Origin: an uncultured Prevotellaceae bacterium
GTDB taxonomy: Bacteria > Bacteroidota > Bacteroidia > Bacteroidales > Bacteroidaceae
NCBI GenBank assembly: GCA_946405695.1
Contig: CAMJIA010000001.1
Span: forward strand, 30,421 to 94,420
DNA: 64,000 nucleotides
Direction of reading: 5' to 3'
The translations under genes were made by a program, and so were the position numbers. The notes below the pieces were generated by a model. It was not told the DNA's origin, did not search any database, and worked only from the letters and a program-made list of their open reading frames with translations. The first letter of the stretch is position 1, and each line of letters opens with the position of its first letter. Positions 33,090 through 41,409 of the stretch are shown here, piece after piece.

Positions 33090-33103
33090 TATGGGGGGAA
33101 TGT

Positions 33104-33361
33104 TCAGCCGTTGGCTATAAGTCGATTGCTGGTCATGTCGTACCTGACTGGATGGGCGAAAGAGATGGCTCTGCCATCATATACGGCAGTAGTATCGATG
33201 CCACGACGGTGGAACTCGTCAAGGAGTGCCTGGTCGTGATAGGCACGCATAGAGGACCAGCCTCGGCTTTGCACCTGGGCGTTGAAAACGGTTACTAACT
33301 CGGGAATCTGCATGTCTGCGAAACGCAGAGCAAACTTGATGTAATAAATACTTTGTTGCAT
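33104..33361 (-). CDS. Small hypothetical protein (85 aa)
   Basis: It begins MQQSIYYIKFALRFADMQIP and includes AYHDQALLDEFHRRGIDTTA and YDGRAISFAHPVRYD. It looks like a family of small conserved proteins I associate with Bacteroidales accessory DNA, but I cannot name a function. No signal or membrane segment is visible. The start follows a GC-richer leader of about 190 nt. Confidence 0.6.
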   Translation of the reverse strand: MQQSIYYIKFALRFADMQIPELVTVFNAQVQSRGWSSMRAYHDQALLDEFHRRGIDTTAVYDGRAISFAHPVRYDMTSNRLIANG

Positions 33362-33548
33362 AACGTTTTGTTTTTGAAGTGAATAATTCTTCCGCATCGT
33401 ACTGACCACCGTGGCGCTTATGCAAAAACTCGGTTGGGCAATTGCCCTTCCTCTCTCGCGACTCGGCAAAGCACAAACTTGTTTGGCTCTGCTCTCGCTG
33501 CTCGCTCGGTTGGCGAGTCCGCTCTGTGAGCGACTGCTCTTGATGCTT
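33362..33548 (-). promoter_or_regulatory. Long folded 5' leader of the 85-aa gene
   Basis: Predicted transcript from the promoter at 33555-33562 to the ATG. On the minus strand it contains CAGAGC-c-AAAC-AA-GTTT-gt-GCTTTG, the perfect palindrome GGGCAATTGCCC, AGTCGCTC/GAGCGGACT, and two copies of GCC(A/C)AACCGAG-type sequence. This suggests a structured regulatory leader or small RNA. No ORF with a credible start fills it. Confidence 0.45.
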
Positions 33549-33554
33549 CGGATG

Positions 33555-33562
33555 CAAAGGTA
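33555..33562 (-). promoter_or_regulatory. -7 promoter element for the 85-aa gene
   Basis: The minus strand reads TACCTTTG followed by GCATCC. It is divergent from the element at 33596-33603. Confidence 0.65.
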
Positions 33563-33595
33563 CAAAGAAATTTTGGATAATCGAAATTAATTTCT

Positions 33596-33603
33596 TATTT
33601 TTG
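33596..33603 (+). promoter_or_regulatory. -7 promoter element directly before the deoxyribosyltransferase-like gene
   Basis: TATTTTTG ends only five bases before the ATG at 33609, so transcription would begin at or very near the start codon (leaderless mRNA). Confidence 0.55.
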
Positions 33604-33608
33604 CACTC

Positions 33609-34037
33609 ATGAAACACAAGATATACGTAGCAAGCAGTTGGCGCAATGGGTATTACCCTGATGTAGTGGCAAAGTTGAGGGAAGCAGGTCATGACGTCTA
33701 TGACTTCCGCAATCCGCCATCGGGCGACCCGGGATTTAAGTGGGGCAATGTGGATCCTTGCTTTATGGAATGGACGCCTGAGGAATATAGGGATCACCTG
33801 ATGCATCCCAAGGCTGTTAAGCAGTTCAAGAACGATATTGAGGCTATGGAAGCTTGTGACACTTGCGTTCTTGTGTTGCCTTGTGGGCGTAGTGCCCATA
33901 CGGAGGCAGGATGGTTCGCAGGACGTGGAAAACTAACGATTGCTTATATCCCAGAGAAACAAGAGCCGGAGCTGATGTACAAGTTGTTCGATAAGGTTTG
34001 TTGCTCAATAGACGAACTTATAGAGGCATTGAAGTAA
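33609..34037 (+). CDS. Nucleoside 2-deoxyribosyltransferase-like protein
   Basis: This 142-aa protein has a Rossmann-like pattern KIYVASSWRNGYYPDVVAKL, FRNPPSGDPGFKWG, then DIEAMEACDTCVLVLPCGRS and AHTEAGWFAGRGK. The last is similar to the glutamate-bearing motif (SAxxExG) of nucleoside 2-deoxyribosyltransferases. Enzymatic activity is not proven by this. It is followed two bases later by vsr and then a NUDIX gene, so the three form a nucleotide/DNA-maintenance operon. Confidence 0.65.
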   Translation: MKHKIYVASSWRNGYYPDVVAKLREAGHDVYDFRNPPSGDPGFKWGNVDPCFMEWTPEEYRDHLMHPKAVKQFKNDIEAMEACDTCVLVLPCGRSAHTEAGWFAGRGKLTIAYIPEKQEPELMYKLFDKVCCSIDELIEALK

Positions 34038-34038
34038 T

Positions 34039-34566
34039 ATGGATAAACTCACCACAGAACAACGTCACAAGAACATGGCAGCGATTCGGTCGAAGGACAC
34101 AAAGCCGGAGCTGATTGTGCGTCGTGGGCTGTGGAAACGTGGATTCAGATACAGACTGAACCATAAACGCCTGCCTGGGCATCCGGACTTGGTATTGAGG
34201 AAATACAGGACTTGCATCTTCATCAATGGATGCTTTTGGCATGGGCATCTTGTGGATTCAAAGACAATGGAAAACTCCGCGTGTTGCAAGATTCCAACAA
34301 CCAATCGTGATTTCTGGGTGGTGAAGATTCGCAGGAACAAGGAGCGTGATAAGGAGGAACAGCGTAAACTGGCTGAAATGGGGTGGCATTGCATCACGGT
34401 ATGGGAATGTGAGCTGAAACCTTCAAAACGAGAAGAGACACTGGATTCCATCGCGTTCACGCTAAATCATATCTGGTTGCAGGATCACGGGGCGAAGAGA
34501 GTTCCTTATCCGAAGGTGGATGAAGAAAGTGAGAATTACCTGAAAGCAGCGGAGGAAGAAATATGA
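34039..34566 (+). CDS. vsr: Very short patch repair (Vsr) endonuclease
   Basis: This 175-aa protein has the Vsr hallmarks: RHKNMAAIRSKDTKPELIVR, the catalytic-region HPDLVLRKYRTCIFINGCFW followed by HGH, and RNKERDKEEQRKLAEMGWHC with the following W-E. Vsr nicks T:G mismatches arising from deamination of 5-methylcytosine and normally accompanies a Dcm-type cytosine methyltransferase. No such methyltransferase is visible in this window. The ATG of the NUDIX gene overlaps its stop (ATGA). Confidence 0.92.
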   Translation: MDKLTTEQRHKNMAAIRSKDTKPELIVRRGLWKRGFRYRLNHKRLPGHPDLVLRKYRTCIFINGCFWHGHLVDSKTMENSACCKIPTTNRDFWVVKIRRNKERDKEEQRKLAEMGWHCITVWECELKPSKREETLDSIAFTLNHIWLQDHGAKRVPYPKVDEESENYLKAAEEEI

Positions 34567-34967
34567 AACAGATAGAAGTTGTAGCAGCAATCATACACGA
34601 TGACGAAGGGCGCATCTTCGCCACTCAACGAGGATATGGCGACTATAAAGACGGCTGGGAATTCCCTGGCGGAAAGATGGAAGCAGGAGAGACACCGGAA
34701 GAGGCGCTGAAGCGTGAGATATGGGAAGAGCTGGAAACAAGGATTGTTGTAGAACGTCTGGTGCAGACTGTGGAATGGGACTACCCAGCCTTTCACCTCA
34801 CAATGCATTGTTTCTGGTGTCATGTAGAGAGTGGTTCGCTGACGTTGAAGGAGCACGAAGCTGCCCGCTGGCTCGGCAAAGAACAACTTGATAGCGTTGA
34901 TTGGTTGCCGGCAGACTTGGAGGTGGTGGAATCGATTAAACAGAAACAGGTATTGATGGCCAATTAA
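34563..34967 (+). CDS. NUDIX hydrolase, MutT-like
   Basis: This 134-aa protein carries a NUDIX box, GGKMEAGETPEEALKREIWE with the following EL (residues about 38-59), and the N-terminal ATQRGYGDYKDGWEFPGGK region of MutT-like (deoxy)nucleoside triphosphate pyrophosphohydrolases. It would remove oxidised or modified nucleotides. It is coupled to vsr by a four-base overlap. The convergent gap to the BCCT gene (34968-34990) holds no clear terminator. Confidence 0.9.
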   Translation: MKQIEVVAAIIHDDEGRIFATQRGYGDYKDGWEFPGGKMEAGETPEEALKREIWEELETRIVVERLVQTVEWDYPAFHLTMHCFWCHVESGSLTLKEHEAARWLGKEQLDSVDWLPADLEVVESIKQKQVLMAN

Positions 34968-34990
34968 CTCTAAATTCTCTTTGGTGGACA

Positions 34991-36514
34991 CTAATGTTTG
35001 CTGTTACTAAAATAATTGTTTGCATCATTATAGAAGGAGTATATCATCATACAGATGATTATTCCAATAGGAAAGGCTGCAATAATTGAGACTGATTGTA
35101 AACCATACATGGAGTTTTCTGCAAAAAGGAGTCCAATTGGTAGAAGAATGAAGATCATTGCCCACAAAGTACGGATTGCTCTATGAGGCTCTTCATTTGC
35201 ACCAATTTGTTTGTATGAATATATTGATGCTATAAGCGTAAGCGTGTCAAATGATGTTGCATAGAACATAATCATTGTAATAACTAGTAGTATTAATGCT
35301 ATATTCGGGAAGGGCAAAGTATTAAGGATATTTAATATCGCATCGTAATATGTTCCGCCAGCATCTATCATTCCAATTACATCAAGACCATGTTTCATTT
35401 GTTGAGCCAATCCATAATTACCAAGAATGATAAAAGAGGTGAAAGTTCCTGCCAAAGCCCATCCATATCCTCCGAGTATTGTATTCTTGATTGTACGGCC
35501 TTTGCTGATAATGCCGATAAAGAATGGCGTTCCAATAGTCCATGCCATCCAATAAGCCCAATAAAAGAGGGTCCAATTTTGTGGAAAGGATGTTTTGCGT
35601 AGGGGATCAAGAGTTGTTGATAGACTGATGAAATGCTCTATAAGGTTGCCAATGCTTTCAAATCCGGTTTCAATTATATAGCGTGATTCTCCGCCTAAAA
35701 AGAAAACATATCCAAGAAATGCAAAGAAAAAATATATGCACCATTTCGCCATTTGGGAAATTCCTTTCATTCCAAACCATACTGCCATGGTGTATATCAT
35801 TGCAATGATGAGTAGCAGAGTAATAGATAGATATATGTTATCCGTTATGCCAAAGACCTTACATATTGCTGCAGATAGAAGTGGAGTAGCCAAGGAGAAT
35901 GTTGTTGCTATACCTGCCAGCATTGCCAGAATAGCAATTATATCAATAATACGGCCCAGTGCTCCATCCACTTTATCTTTGAAAATAGGGCGACATGCCT
36001 CTGAAAAACGTTGTTTCTCTCGTTTCCGAATATGAATCATAAATCCGAAACAGACAGCAAGAATCATATGAAAACACCATGCAATTGGTCCCCAATGGAA
36101 CAGGGGAAAAGTAGGAACCCAGGTCTGCATATCCCCCATTGCTTTAACGTGTGAGTCGCTTGCATACATAGCCCATTCGCTAAGTGAATAGAACATAATG
36201 TCTGCAGCTAAAGCAGAGGTGAATATCATGGAACCCCACATAAAATTGCTATATTGTGGCTTATCAATATTCCCTAATTTGATCTTACCATATTTAGAAA
36301 ACGCAGTCCATATGCTTAGCCAGAAAATACCTACACCCAGTATCGCATAATAAATGCCACAATCGTCACCAATGAATTTTCGAATGCTCTCAAGAATGAT
36401 TTTGGATTTGTCAGGTACCATCATAAACAAAACGCATAGAATGGTTACTGAAATAAATGGTACAAGCGTGGTAACCCAATCGATTCTCTTTATTGAAAAA
36501 TTCCTATCTCTCAT
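34991..36514 (-). CDS. BCCT-family choline/betaine transporter
   Basis: This 507-aa polytopic membrane protein has about 12 hydrophobic helices. BCCT signatures include HWGPIAWCFHMILAVCFGFM, the conserved W-rich FYWAYWMAWTIGTPFFIG and SRGRTI-like ISKGRTIKN. The family imports trimethylammonium compounds with Na+ or H+. The adjacent LicC-LicA fusion points to choline as substrate. It lies 7 bp downstream of that gene. Base composition is AT-richer than the flanking housekeeping genes. Confidence 0.9.
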   Translation of the reverse strand: MRDRNFSIKRIDWVTTLVPFISVTILCVLFMMVPDKSKIILESIRKFIGDDCGIYYAILGVGIFWLSIWTAFSKYGKIKLGNIDKPQYSNFMWGSMIFTSALAADIMFYSLSEWAMYASDSHVKAMGDMQTWVPTFPLFHWGPIAWCFHMILAVCFGFMIHIRKREKQRFSEACRPIFKDKVDGALGRIIDIIAILAMLAGIATTFSLATPLLSAAICKVFGITDNIYLSITLLLIIAMIYTMAVWFGMKGISQMAKWCIYFFFAFLGYVFFLGGESRYIIETGFESIGNLIEHFISLSTTLDPLRKTSFPQNWTLFYWAYWMAWTIGTPFFIGIISKGRTIKNTILGGYGWALAGTFTSFIILGNYGLAQQMKHGLDVIGMIDAGGTYYDAILNILNTLPFPNIALILLVITMIMFYATSFDTLTLIASIYSYKQIGANEEPHRAIRTLWAMIFILLPIGLLFAENSMYGLQSVSIIAAFPIGIIICMMIYSFYNDANNYFSNSKH

Positions 36515-36521
36515 TGTTATA

Positions 36522-38102
36522 TTAATTGTGTTTTATACTTTTTAAATTGTGAACACCTCTATTATAGCGTTCTTTACCATATGAGCCAAAATTATCACCT
36601 TTTGCTTCTTTAATAATTGTCCATTGAGCCCAAAGGAAATCCCATAGGATTTGATAGCATTTTATTTTTGTTATTGATGAAGAAGGGATTTCCCCATCAA
36701 AGTACAATTTTAAAAAATAATCCTGGCATTCTTTTGTAAAAGAGCTTTCAAGGAATAGGGCGGCAATGTCTGCTATAGGGTCGTTCTTTCCTGAATATTC
36801 CCAGTCAATAAGGAAAATCCTTCCATCTTTTGTTTTGATGAAATTCTCGGGTACTGCATCATTATGGCATGGACATAGCTCCTTATCCATTTTTGTGAGT
36901 TTTTCTTCTAAAAGTAAAACGTCTTTTTTTATCGAATCCCATCCTTCGTACATCGTGGCATTTAACTGATCTATAAGCATGTCATATTTCTCAATTTCAC
37001 GGAATATATTAAATTCATGTTTCATTGAGGTCGATGTATGATGGAGCTTCTTATATATAGAAGCAATTGCGTTGATATTGTCTTTGTATTGAATTGTTTC
37101 TGCATTTAGTGTTTCGACGTTATCGATATAATGTGAAATTTTCCACCCTTTGGCAGGATCCATTGCAATAAAAGTTTCGTCAAGATGCTCTTTCTTCGCT
37201 AACAATAAAGAGGAATATTCGTTGTTGCGATTAATCATTTCATCTGTTCCTGCTCCAGGATGACGATATACATATCTGTTTCCGTCAATCTTGCAAGTGA
37301 AAGCAAAGGAGCAGTTAGTCATTCCCTTTTTTAATACGTCAATGTCAAAAATATCTTTTTCCTCGCATTTTAGTATCTGGCAGATATTTTTGAACATCTG
37401 ACATCCTGTGTTGTATATATAGGTTTCATCAAACTGTCGGAGTTCTTCTAAAGAATCAAATTCTTCTATATCATGGGATTGGTATTTGTGAATTTTCATT
37501 GGTGGAAGATTATTTATATGTTTAATATAAACGTCTTCCCAATATTCATGGCGAGTTGATTCATTTTCATACTCTTTTTTCATAATTTCTCTAAATTTTA
37601 TAGAGAAATCATTGTTGAAATAAACGTGGCCAACCATATACCATGAGTTATCACCTCCAACTTTCACATCAATGATATTTCCTTCATTGTCTGTTGTGAT
37701 GCAGTATTCATTAGTCTTGCCAGATGAATAGAGCGCAGAATAAAAGCTTTGGTTTGAATGGTCAAGAAATACATTGTTGGGGAAATAGTTATCTGACGAA
37801 CAAATATATGTATCACCAAGCTCTTCAAGAACCCTAATGAGAGAAGATGTGTTGTTGTATTGATTGTAGTCTGTATTTAGAACAATTCTAACTCCATATT
37901 TCTCTTGTAGGTAATAGAATTTATCCGCCATATATCCCACTACTATAATAATGTCTGATATACCAGCTTCTTTTAGTTGGCTGATCTGCCTTTCTATAAG
38001 AATTTCTCCTTTAACACGGAGAAGAGCTTTGGGCTTCTCGTACGAAAGGGGAGCAAAACGTGAAGCGGTGCCAGCAGCCATTATAATAGCATTTCGTCTC
38101 AT
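36522..38102 (-). CDS. LicC-LicA fusion: CTP:phosphocholine cytidylyltransferase plus choline kinase
   Basis: This 526-aa two-domain enzyme has a nucleotidyltransferase at residues 1-230 (AAGTASRFAPLSYEKPK, EILIERQISQLKEAGI, SSDNYFPNNVF). The kinase domain at about 235-526 is of the choline/aminoglycoside phosphotransferase fold with PCHNDAVPENFI (catalytic loop) and FLIDWEYSGKNDPIADIAAL (metal-binding Asp). Together they would turn choline into CDP-choline. A LicD transferase is not in the window. It is flanked by a BCCT transporter and an outer membrane protein on the same strand. Confidence 0.87.
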   Translation of the reverse strand: MRRNAIIMAAGTASRFAPLSYEKPKALLRVKGEILIERQISQLKEAGISDIIIVVGYMADKFYYLQEKYGVRIVLNTDYNQYNNTSSLIRVLEELGDTYICSSDNYFPNNVFLDHSNQSFYSALYSSGKTNEYCITTDNEGNIIDVKVGGDNSWYMVGHVYFNNDFSIKFREIMKKEYENESTRHEYWEDVYIKHINNLPPMKIHKYQSHDIEEFDSLEELRQFDETYIYNTGCQMFKNICQILKCEEKDIFDIDVLKKGMTNCSFAFTCKIDGNRYVYRHPGAGTDEMINRNNEYSSLLLAKKEHLDETFIAMDPAKGWKISHYIDNVETLNAETIQYKDNINAIASIYKKLHHTSTSMKHEFNIFREIEKYDMLIDQLNATMYEGWDSIKKDVLLLEEKLTKMDKELCPCHNDAVPENFIKTKDGRIFLIDWEYSGKNDPIADIAALFLESSFTKECQDYFLKLYFDGEIPSSSITKIKCYQILWDFLWAQWTIIKEAKGDNFGSYGKERYNRGVHNLKSIKHN

Positions 38103-38105
38103 TTT

Positions 38106-38819
38106 TTAATATCTGAAAGCCGTTGAAAATGATACGTAACTCTTTTCTCTATATGGATTGACAATGTATGATACACTAACAGGAATCGTGAAATTATTTA
38201 ATGAAAAGTCGTGTGAGTATTTTAATTCGATATTACATACTCCAAAATGATGGGAATAGTCATTATAGAACGACTTGTTCAGGGCAGCTCCTATGGCTAA
38301 TGATAAAATACTATTGTCGTCAAAGTCGTAATGGGCTCCAATTTCAGCATAACTTGACCAAGCTTGATTCCCGGAATCTGGTTTTTTGTCGGCGCCAGCA
38401 ATATATGTAGATAGCATACACCATATGGGGATTTTGTTGGGTGAATACCGTAGACTGCTTTCTACCCAATGACCGGTCTCTTTACTCTTAAAATTGAAAT
38501 ACTTATCATTATCTCCAACAGCTGTTGGGTAGTAATAATCGTTTATTGAGATAGTAAAACCCTTAAAAGTATAGCTTATCCCTAAGTCAACTTCTTGGTG
38601 ACTACCATCTGTAGCATAACCTCCCATTCCATAGATATATAATCCGTTATTGTCATAACTGAGTGTGGGAAATAATACTGGAGAAGTTCCATATTCGATA
38701 CCTCTCCACATATATTTGCTCTGAGCAGATAACTCCATATGGAAGTTGCTCTTGTTTTGGGCTTTTGCTGTAAAAGCAAAGATTAAGGCCGTAATAGAAA
38801 TAAGTAAAACACGTTTCAT
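38106..38819 (-). CDS. Outer membrane beta-barrel protein of the choline module
   Basis: This 237-aa precursor has a signal peptide (MKRVLLISITALIFAFTAKA). Alternating amphipathic strands and a C-terminal aromatic (FSTAFRY) indicate a small beta-barrel, with TorF/porin-like segments (YMWRGIEYGTSPVLFPTLSY, YEIGAHYDF-like). It lies 3 bp upstream of the LicC-LicA fusion. A role in admitting choline across the outer membrane is inferred from context only. Confidence 0.7.
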   Translation of the reverse strand: MKRVLLISITALIFAFTAKAQNKSNFHMELSAQSKYMWRGIEYGTSPVLFPTLSYDNNGLYIYGMGGYATDGSHQEVDLGISYTFKGFTISINDYYYPTAVGDNDKYFNFKSKETGHWVESSLRYSPNKIPIWCMLSTYIAGADKKPDSGNQAWSSYAEIGAHYDFDDNSILSLAIGAALNKSFYNDYSHHFGVCNIELKYSHDFSLNNFTIPVSVSYIVNPYREKSYVSFSTAFRY

Positions 38820-38864
38820 AATTATTATGCTTGCTTAATTATAGTTTCCACCTGTGGGCAAAAA

Positions 38865-39434
38865 TTAAAACGTGCGGAGAGCCTCGTAGATGCGCTGAAC
38901 GGGAAGACCCATGACGTTGAAGTAACTGCCGTTAAGGGCCGTCACGCCGATATAGCCTATCCACTCCTGGATGCCGTAGGAGCCAGCCTTGTCGAAGGGA
39001 CGGTAATGGGTGACGTAATAGTGAATCTCGTCGTCAGAGAGGGTCTTGAAGGTGACATCGGTAAGTACTGAGAAGGACTGCTGCCGCTCAAGGGTAGTCA
39101 GCGTGACACCCGTGATAACCTGATGGGTCTTGCCGCTGAGCTCGCGCAACATGCGGCAGGCATCAGCCTCATCGTGGGGCTTGCCCATGACTTCGTCGCC
39201 AAGAACGACAATGGTATCTGCGGTGATGACCAGTTCATCGGCAGCCATCGATTCACGATAGGCTGCTGCCTTCTTCTGGGAGATATACTCCGCTATCTGG
39301 CGCGTGGGCAGGTCGGCAGGGTAACTTTCGTCGATGCCGTCGATAATGCGCACCTGGAAGTCGATGTCCAAGCCAGCCAACAGTTCCTTGCGGCGTGGCG
39401 AATTACTGGCCAGAATTATCTTATAATTATTCAT
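38865..39434 (-). CDS. maf: Maf-family nucleotide pyrophosphatase
   Basis: This 189-aa protein has the family signature IILASNSPRRKELLAGL at its start, ADTIVVLGDEVMGKP in the middle (catalytic Asp) and DKAGSYGIQEWIGY toward the end. Maf proteins hydrolyse non-canonical nucleoside triphosphates. I chose MNNYK at 39434; an ATG two codons earlier is also possible. A 32-bp tandem repeat array separates it from the KdsC-like gene upstream. Confidence 0.92.
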   Translation of the reverse strand: MNNYKIILASNSPRRKELLAGLDIDFQVRIIDGIDESYPADLPTRQIAEYISQKKAAAYRESMAADELVITADTIVVLGDEVMGKPHDEADACRMLRELSGKTHQVITGVTLTTLERQQSFSVLTDVTFKTLSDDEIHYYVTHYRPFDKAGSYGIQEWIGYIGVTALNGSYFNVMGLPVQRIYEALRTF

Positions 39435-39448
39435 TATCATTTATCATT

Positions 39449-39544
39449 TATCATTTATCAATTAGGCCGCAGGCCGCTTTTATCATTTATCAATTAGGCC
39501 GCAGGCCGCTTTTATCATTTATCAATTAGGCCGCAGGCCGCTTT
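39449..39544. repeat. Three tandem copies of a 32-bp unit
   Basis: Units at 39449-39480, 39481-39512 and 39513-39544 are identical by eye. Each consists of TATCATTTATCAATTA followed by GGCCGCAGGCCGCTTT. They lie directly before the Maf gene and may be slippage products of an intergenic element. Confidence 0.95.
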
Positions 39545-39546
39545 GC

Positions 39547-40065
39547 TTACCATCCGAAGGCCCTTTCATCTTTTAGCCACTTGCCCTGTGCACGCAGGGT
39601 CTGTTCGATAACGTCGCGGCCACAGCCATAGCCACCACGCTGCTGGCTGACGTAGCAGCTGAGCTCGCGCACCTCAGGACAGGCATCGGCAGGGCAGACG
39701 GGACAGCCCACCAGTCGCATCACCTCGAGGTCAGGGATATCGTCGCCCATGAACATCACCTCGTCGTCTGAGAGGCCGTACTTCTGTTTGAACTCCTCGT
39801 AGGTCTTGATTTTCACAGCGGCACCAAGGTAGATATCCTGCATGCCGAGACCCTCGTAGCGATGGCGCACGGCCTCAATCTTGCAACCGCTGATGATGGC
39901 TATCTTCAAACCCATCTTGACAGCCAACTGGATGGCATAGCCGTCCTTGATGTTGACAGTACGCAGGGGCGTGCCGTCGGTAGCCAGCGTGATGGTCTCT
40001 GCAGAGAGTACGCCATCGAGGTCAAACACGATGGCCCGTATCTTCTGTAAGTCGTAATTGATCAT
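39547..40065 (-). CDS. kdsC: KdsC-like HAD phosphatase
   Basis: This 172-aa protein has the HAD motifs [12 protein letters not shown] (nucleophile Asp), GLKIAIISG and [13 protein letters not shown]. Length and motif spacing fit 3-deoxy-D-manno-octulosonate 8-phosphate phosphatase, the step after KdsA in Kdo synthesis. I chose the ATG at 40065; the longer frame runs into the DUF2520 gene. Its first 44 bp overlap the end of that gene. Confidence 0.83.
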   Translation of the reverse strand: MINYDLQKIRAIVFDLDGVLSAETITLATDGTPLRTVNIKDGYAIQLAVKMGLKIAIISGCKIEAVRHRYEGLGMQDIYLGAAVKIKTYEEFKQKYGLSDDEVMFMGDDIPDLEVMRLVGCPVCPADACPEVRELSCYVSQQRGGYGCGRDVIEQTLRAQGKWLKDERAFGW

Positions 40066-40774
40066 GTTGTTTCTTATCTTGTATACTTTCAGACATAAGA
40101 TTATAAATGGTACGCATGCGTCCGTCGAGTAGTGCCGACTGGGCAGCAAGGACGTTCTGGTCGCCACGCACGGCAGGACCTGTCTGAGCATCCACTGGGT
40201 GCAGCTCATGGACCTTGCGGGCTGTCTCATCGATGAGCGGCAGCATAACGTCGAAAGGCAGTCCCTTCTGTGCCAGCACGTCGGCAGCCAGCGTGTAGCA
40301 ATGGTTGGCGAAGTTGCAGGCAAAGACAGCTGCGAGGTGCAGGTAGCGGCGGTCGGCAGTAGAGAGCTCGTAGACATGTTGGCTGATAGAATCAGCCAAC
40401 ACTCTGATTTGCTGGAGGGTAGCGGCATCGGAAGCCTCGATGAACAGCGGTATCTCGCGGAAGTCCACCTCACGCTCCAAGGAGAACGTCTGCATGGGAT
40501 AGAGCACACCATAGCGCGTGCAACACCCCTTAAAAAGATCCAACGACATGGAGCCTGCCGTGTGGACAAAGAGCTGCTCTTCCCTACCCTTCACGGCATT
40601 GTGAATGACGTCCTGCAGGGCACTATCTTTGACGCTGAGGATATAGATATCAGCTGTCGTGGGCAGTTCCTCCAGCGTACGACTGTTAACACTAATCACC
40701 TCGTGACCTGCCAACAGCAGCGCCTTCAGCAAGTGGGTGGCCACACGACCTCGTCCGATTAATGCGATTCTCAT
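40022..40774 (-). CDS. Rossmann-like/DUF2520 protein
   Basis: This 250-aa protein has an N-terminal NAD(P)-binding signature [13 protein letters not shown], then a DUF2520 C-terminal domain ([20 protein letters not shown]). It looks like a 6-phosphogluconate-dehydrogenase-superfamily reductase of unknown substrate. Its start overlaps the nitroreductase stop as TGATG, and its end overlaps kdsC by 44 bp, so all three are tightly coupled. Confidence 0.85.
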   Translation of the reverse strand: MRIALIGRGRVATHLLKALLLAGHEVISVNSRTLEELPTTADIYILSVKDSALQDVIHNAVKGREEQLFVHTAGSMSLDLFKGCCTRYGVLYPMQTFSLEREVDFREIPLFIEASDAATLQQIRVLADSISQHVYELSTADRRYLHLAAVFACNFANHCYTLAADVLAQKGLPFDVMLPLIDETARKVHELHPVDAQTGPAVRGDQNVLAAQSALLDGRMRTIYNLMSESIQDKKQHDQLRLTEDTGHRV

Positions 40775-41298
40775 CAGAACTTATCGACGTGAACGTTTTC
40801 CCACTTCAACTTGTCTTCAGCCTGTGGCTTGCGCTCATCGGCCCAATGACCAATGGCCAGCACACAGAGGCACGACAGATTCTCTGGGATATTGAGGATG
40901 CCCTGTATGACCGTGTCGGCAGAAGTACCATCGGAGAGTCCGCGACCACGCATCTGCACCCAGCAGGAGCCCAGTCCCAGTTCCTCAGCCTGATATTGCA
41001 TAGAGATGGCGGCAATACTGCCATCCTCCACCCAACAGTCGTTCTGCAGGGGGTCGCCCAGCACCACAACAGCCAGTGCAGCACCCTTGATAAGCTGTCC
41101 ACCCATATCCTTGGCATCCGAGAGTTTCTCCAAGTCGGTCTTGTCGTCGACCACCACAAACTGCCAGGCACGCTGTCCCTTTGACGTGGGTGACATCAGG
41201 GCTGCCCTGAGTATCTGTTTCACATCCTCTGCGCTCACTTCCTCGCCCGTGAACTTGCGGTGCGAACGGCGCTGTTGTACTAAATCGCTGAAATTCAT
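40774..41298 (-). CDS. Nitroreductase-family flavoprotein
   Basis: This 174-aa protein has FMN-site motifs RRSHRKFTGEEVSAEDVKQI, SPTSKGQRAWQFVVV and the C-terminal IGHWADERKP. It fits nitroreductase-like NAD(P)H-dependent FMN oxidoreductases; the substrate is unknown. I chose MNFSDLVQQR at 41298. It is the first gene of the nitroreductase-DUF2520-kdsC group. Confidence 0.88.
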   Translation of the reverse strand: MNFSDLVQQRRSHRKFTGEEVSAEDVKQILRAALMSPTSKGQRAWQFVVVDDKTDLEKLSDAKDMGGQLIKGAALAVVVLGDPLQNDCWVEDGSIAAISMQYQAEELGLGSCWVQMRGRGLSDGTSADTVIQGILNIPENLSCLCVLAIGHWADERKPQAEDKLKWENVHVDKF

Positions 41299-41325
41299 AA
41301 TTGTCAAACTTATTTAATAATGTTG

Positions 41326-41333
41326 CAAAGGTA
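41326..41333 (-). promoter_or_regulatory. -7 promoter element for the nitroreductase operon
   Basis: The minus strand reads TACCTTTG followed by GCAACA, about 28 bases before the ATG at 41298. Confidence 0.65.
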
Positions 41334-41397
41334 CTTAAAAAATCAGTAACTGCCAAATTCCGACGTCCAAATATTTGGTTGTTACACAGAAATGGTA

Positions 41398-41405
41398 TAA
41401 CTTTG
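41398..41405 (+). promoter_or_regulatory. -7 promoter element directly before the FemAB/GNAT-like gene
   Basis: TAACTTTG ends four bases before the ATG at 41410, so the predicted transcript would be leaderless or nearly so. Confidence 0.6.
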
Positions 41406-41409
41406 CAGT

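Noticed and set aside
15000..33100. Integrative element or prophage with integrase and attachment sites.
   Set aside because: No integrase, transposase, relaxase or phage structural gene is present. The 185-bp repeats flank only one gene and do not bracket the island.
36522..38102. Two separate genes (licC and licA).
   Set aside because: The reading frame is continuous over 526 codons with both domains in order and no internal stop or restart signal.
39547..40569. 340-aa frame as the start of the KdsC-like protein.
   Set aside because: The upstream half is an out-of-frame reading of the DUF2520 gene; the HAD domain starts at the ATG at 40065.
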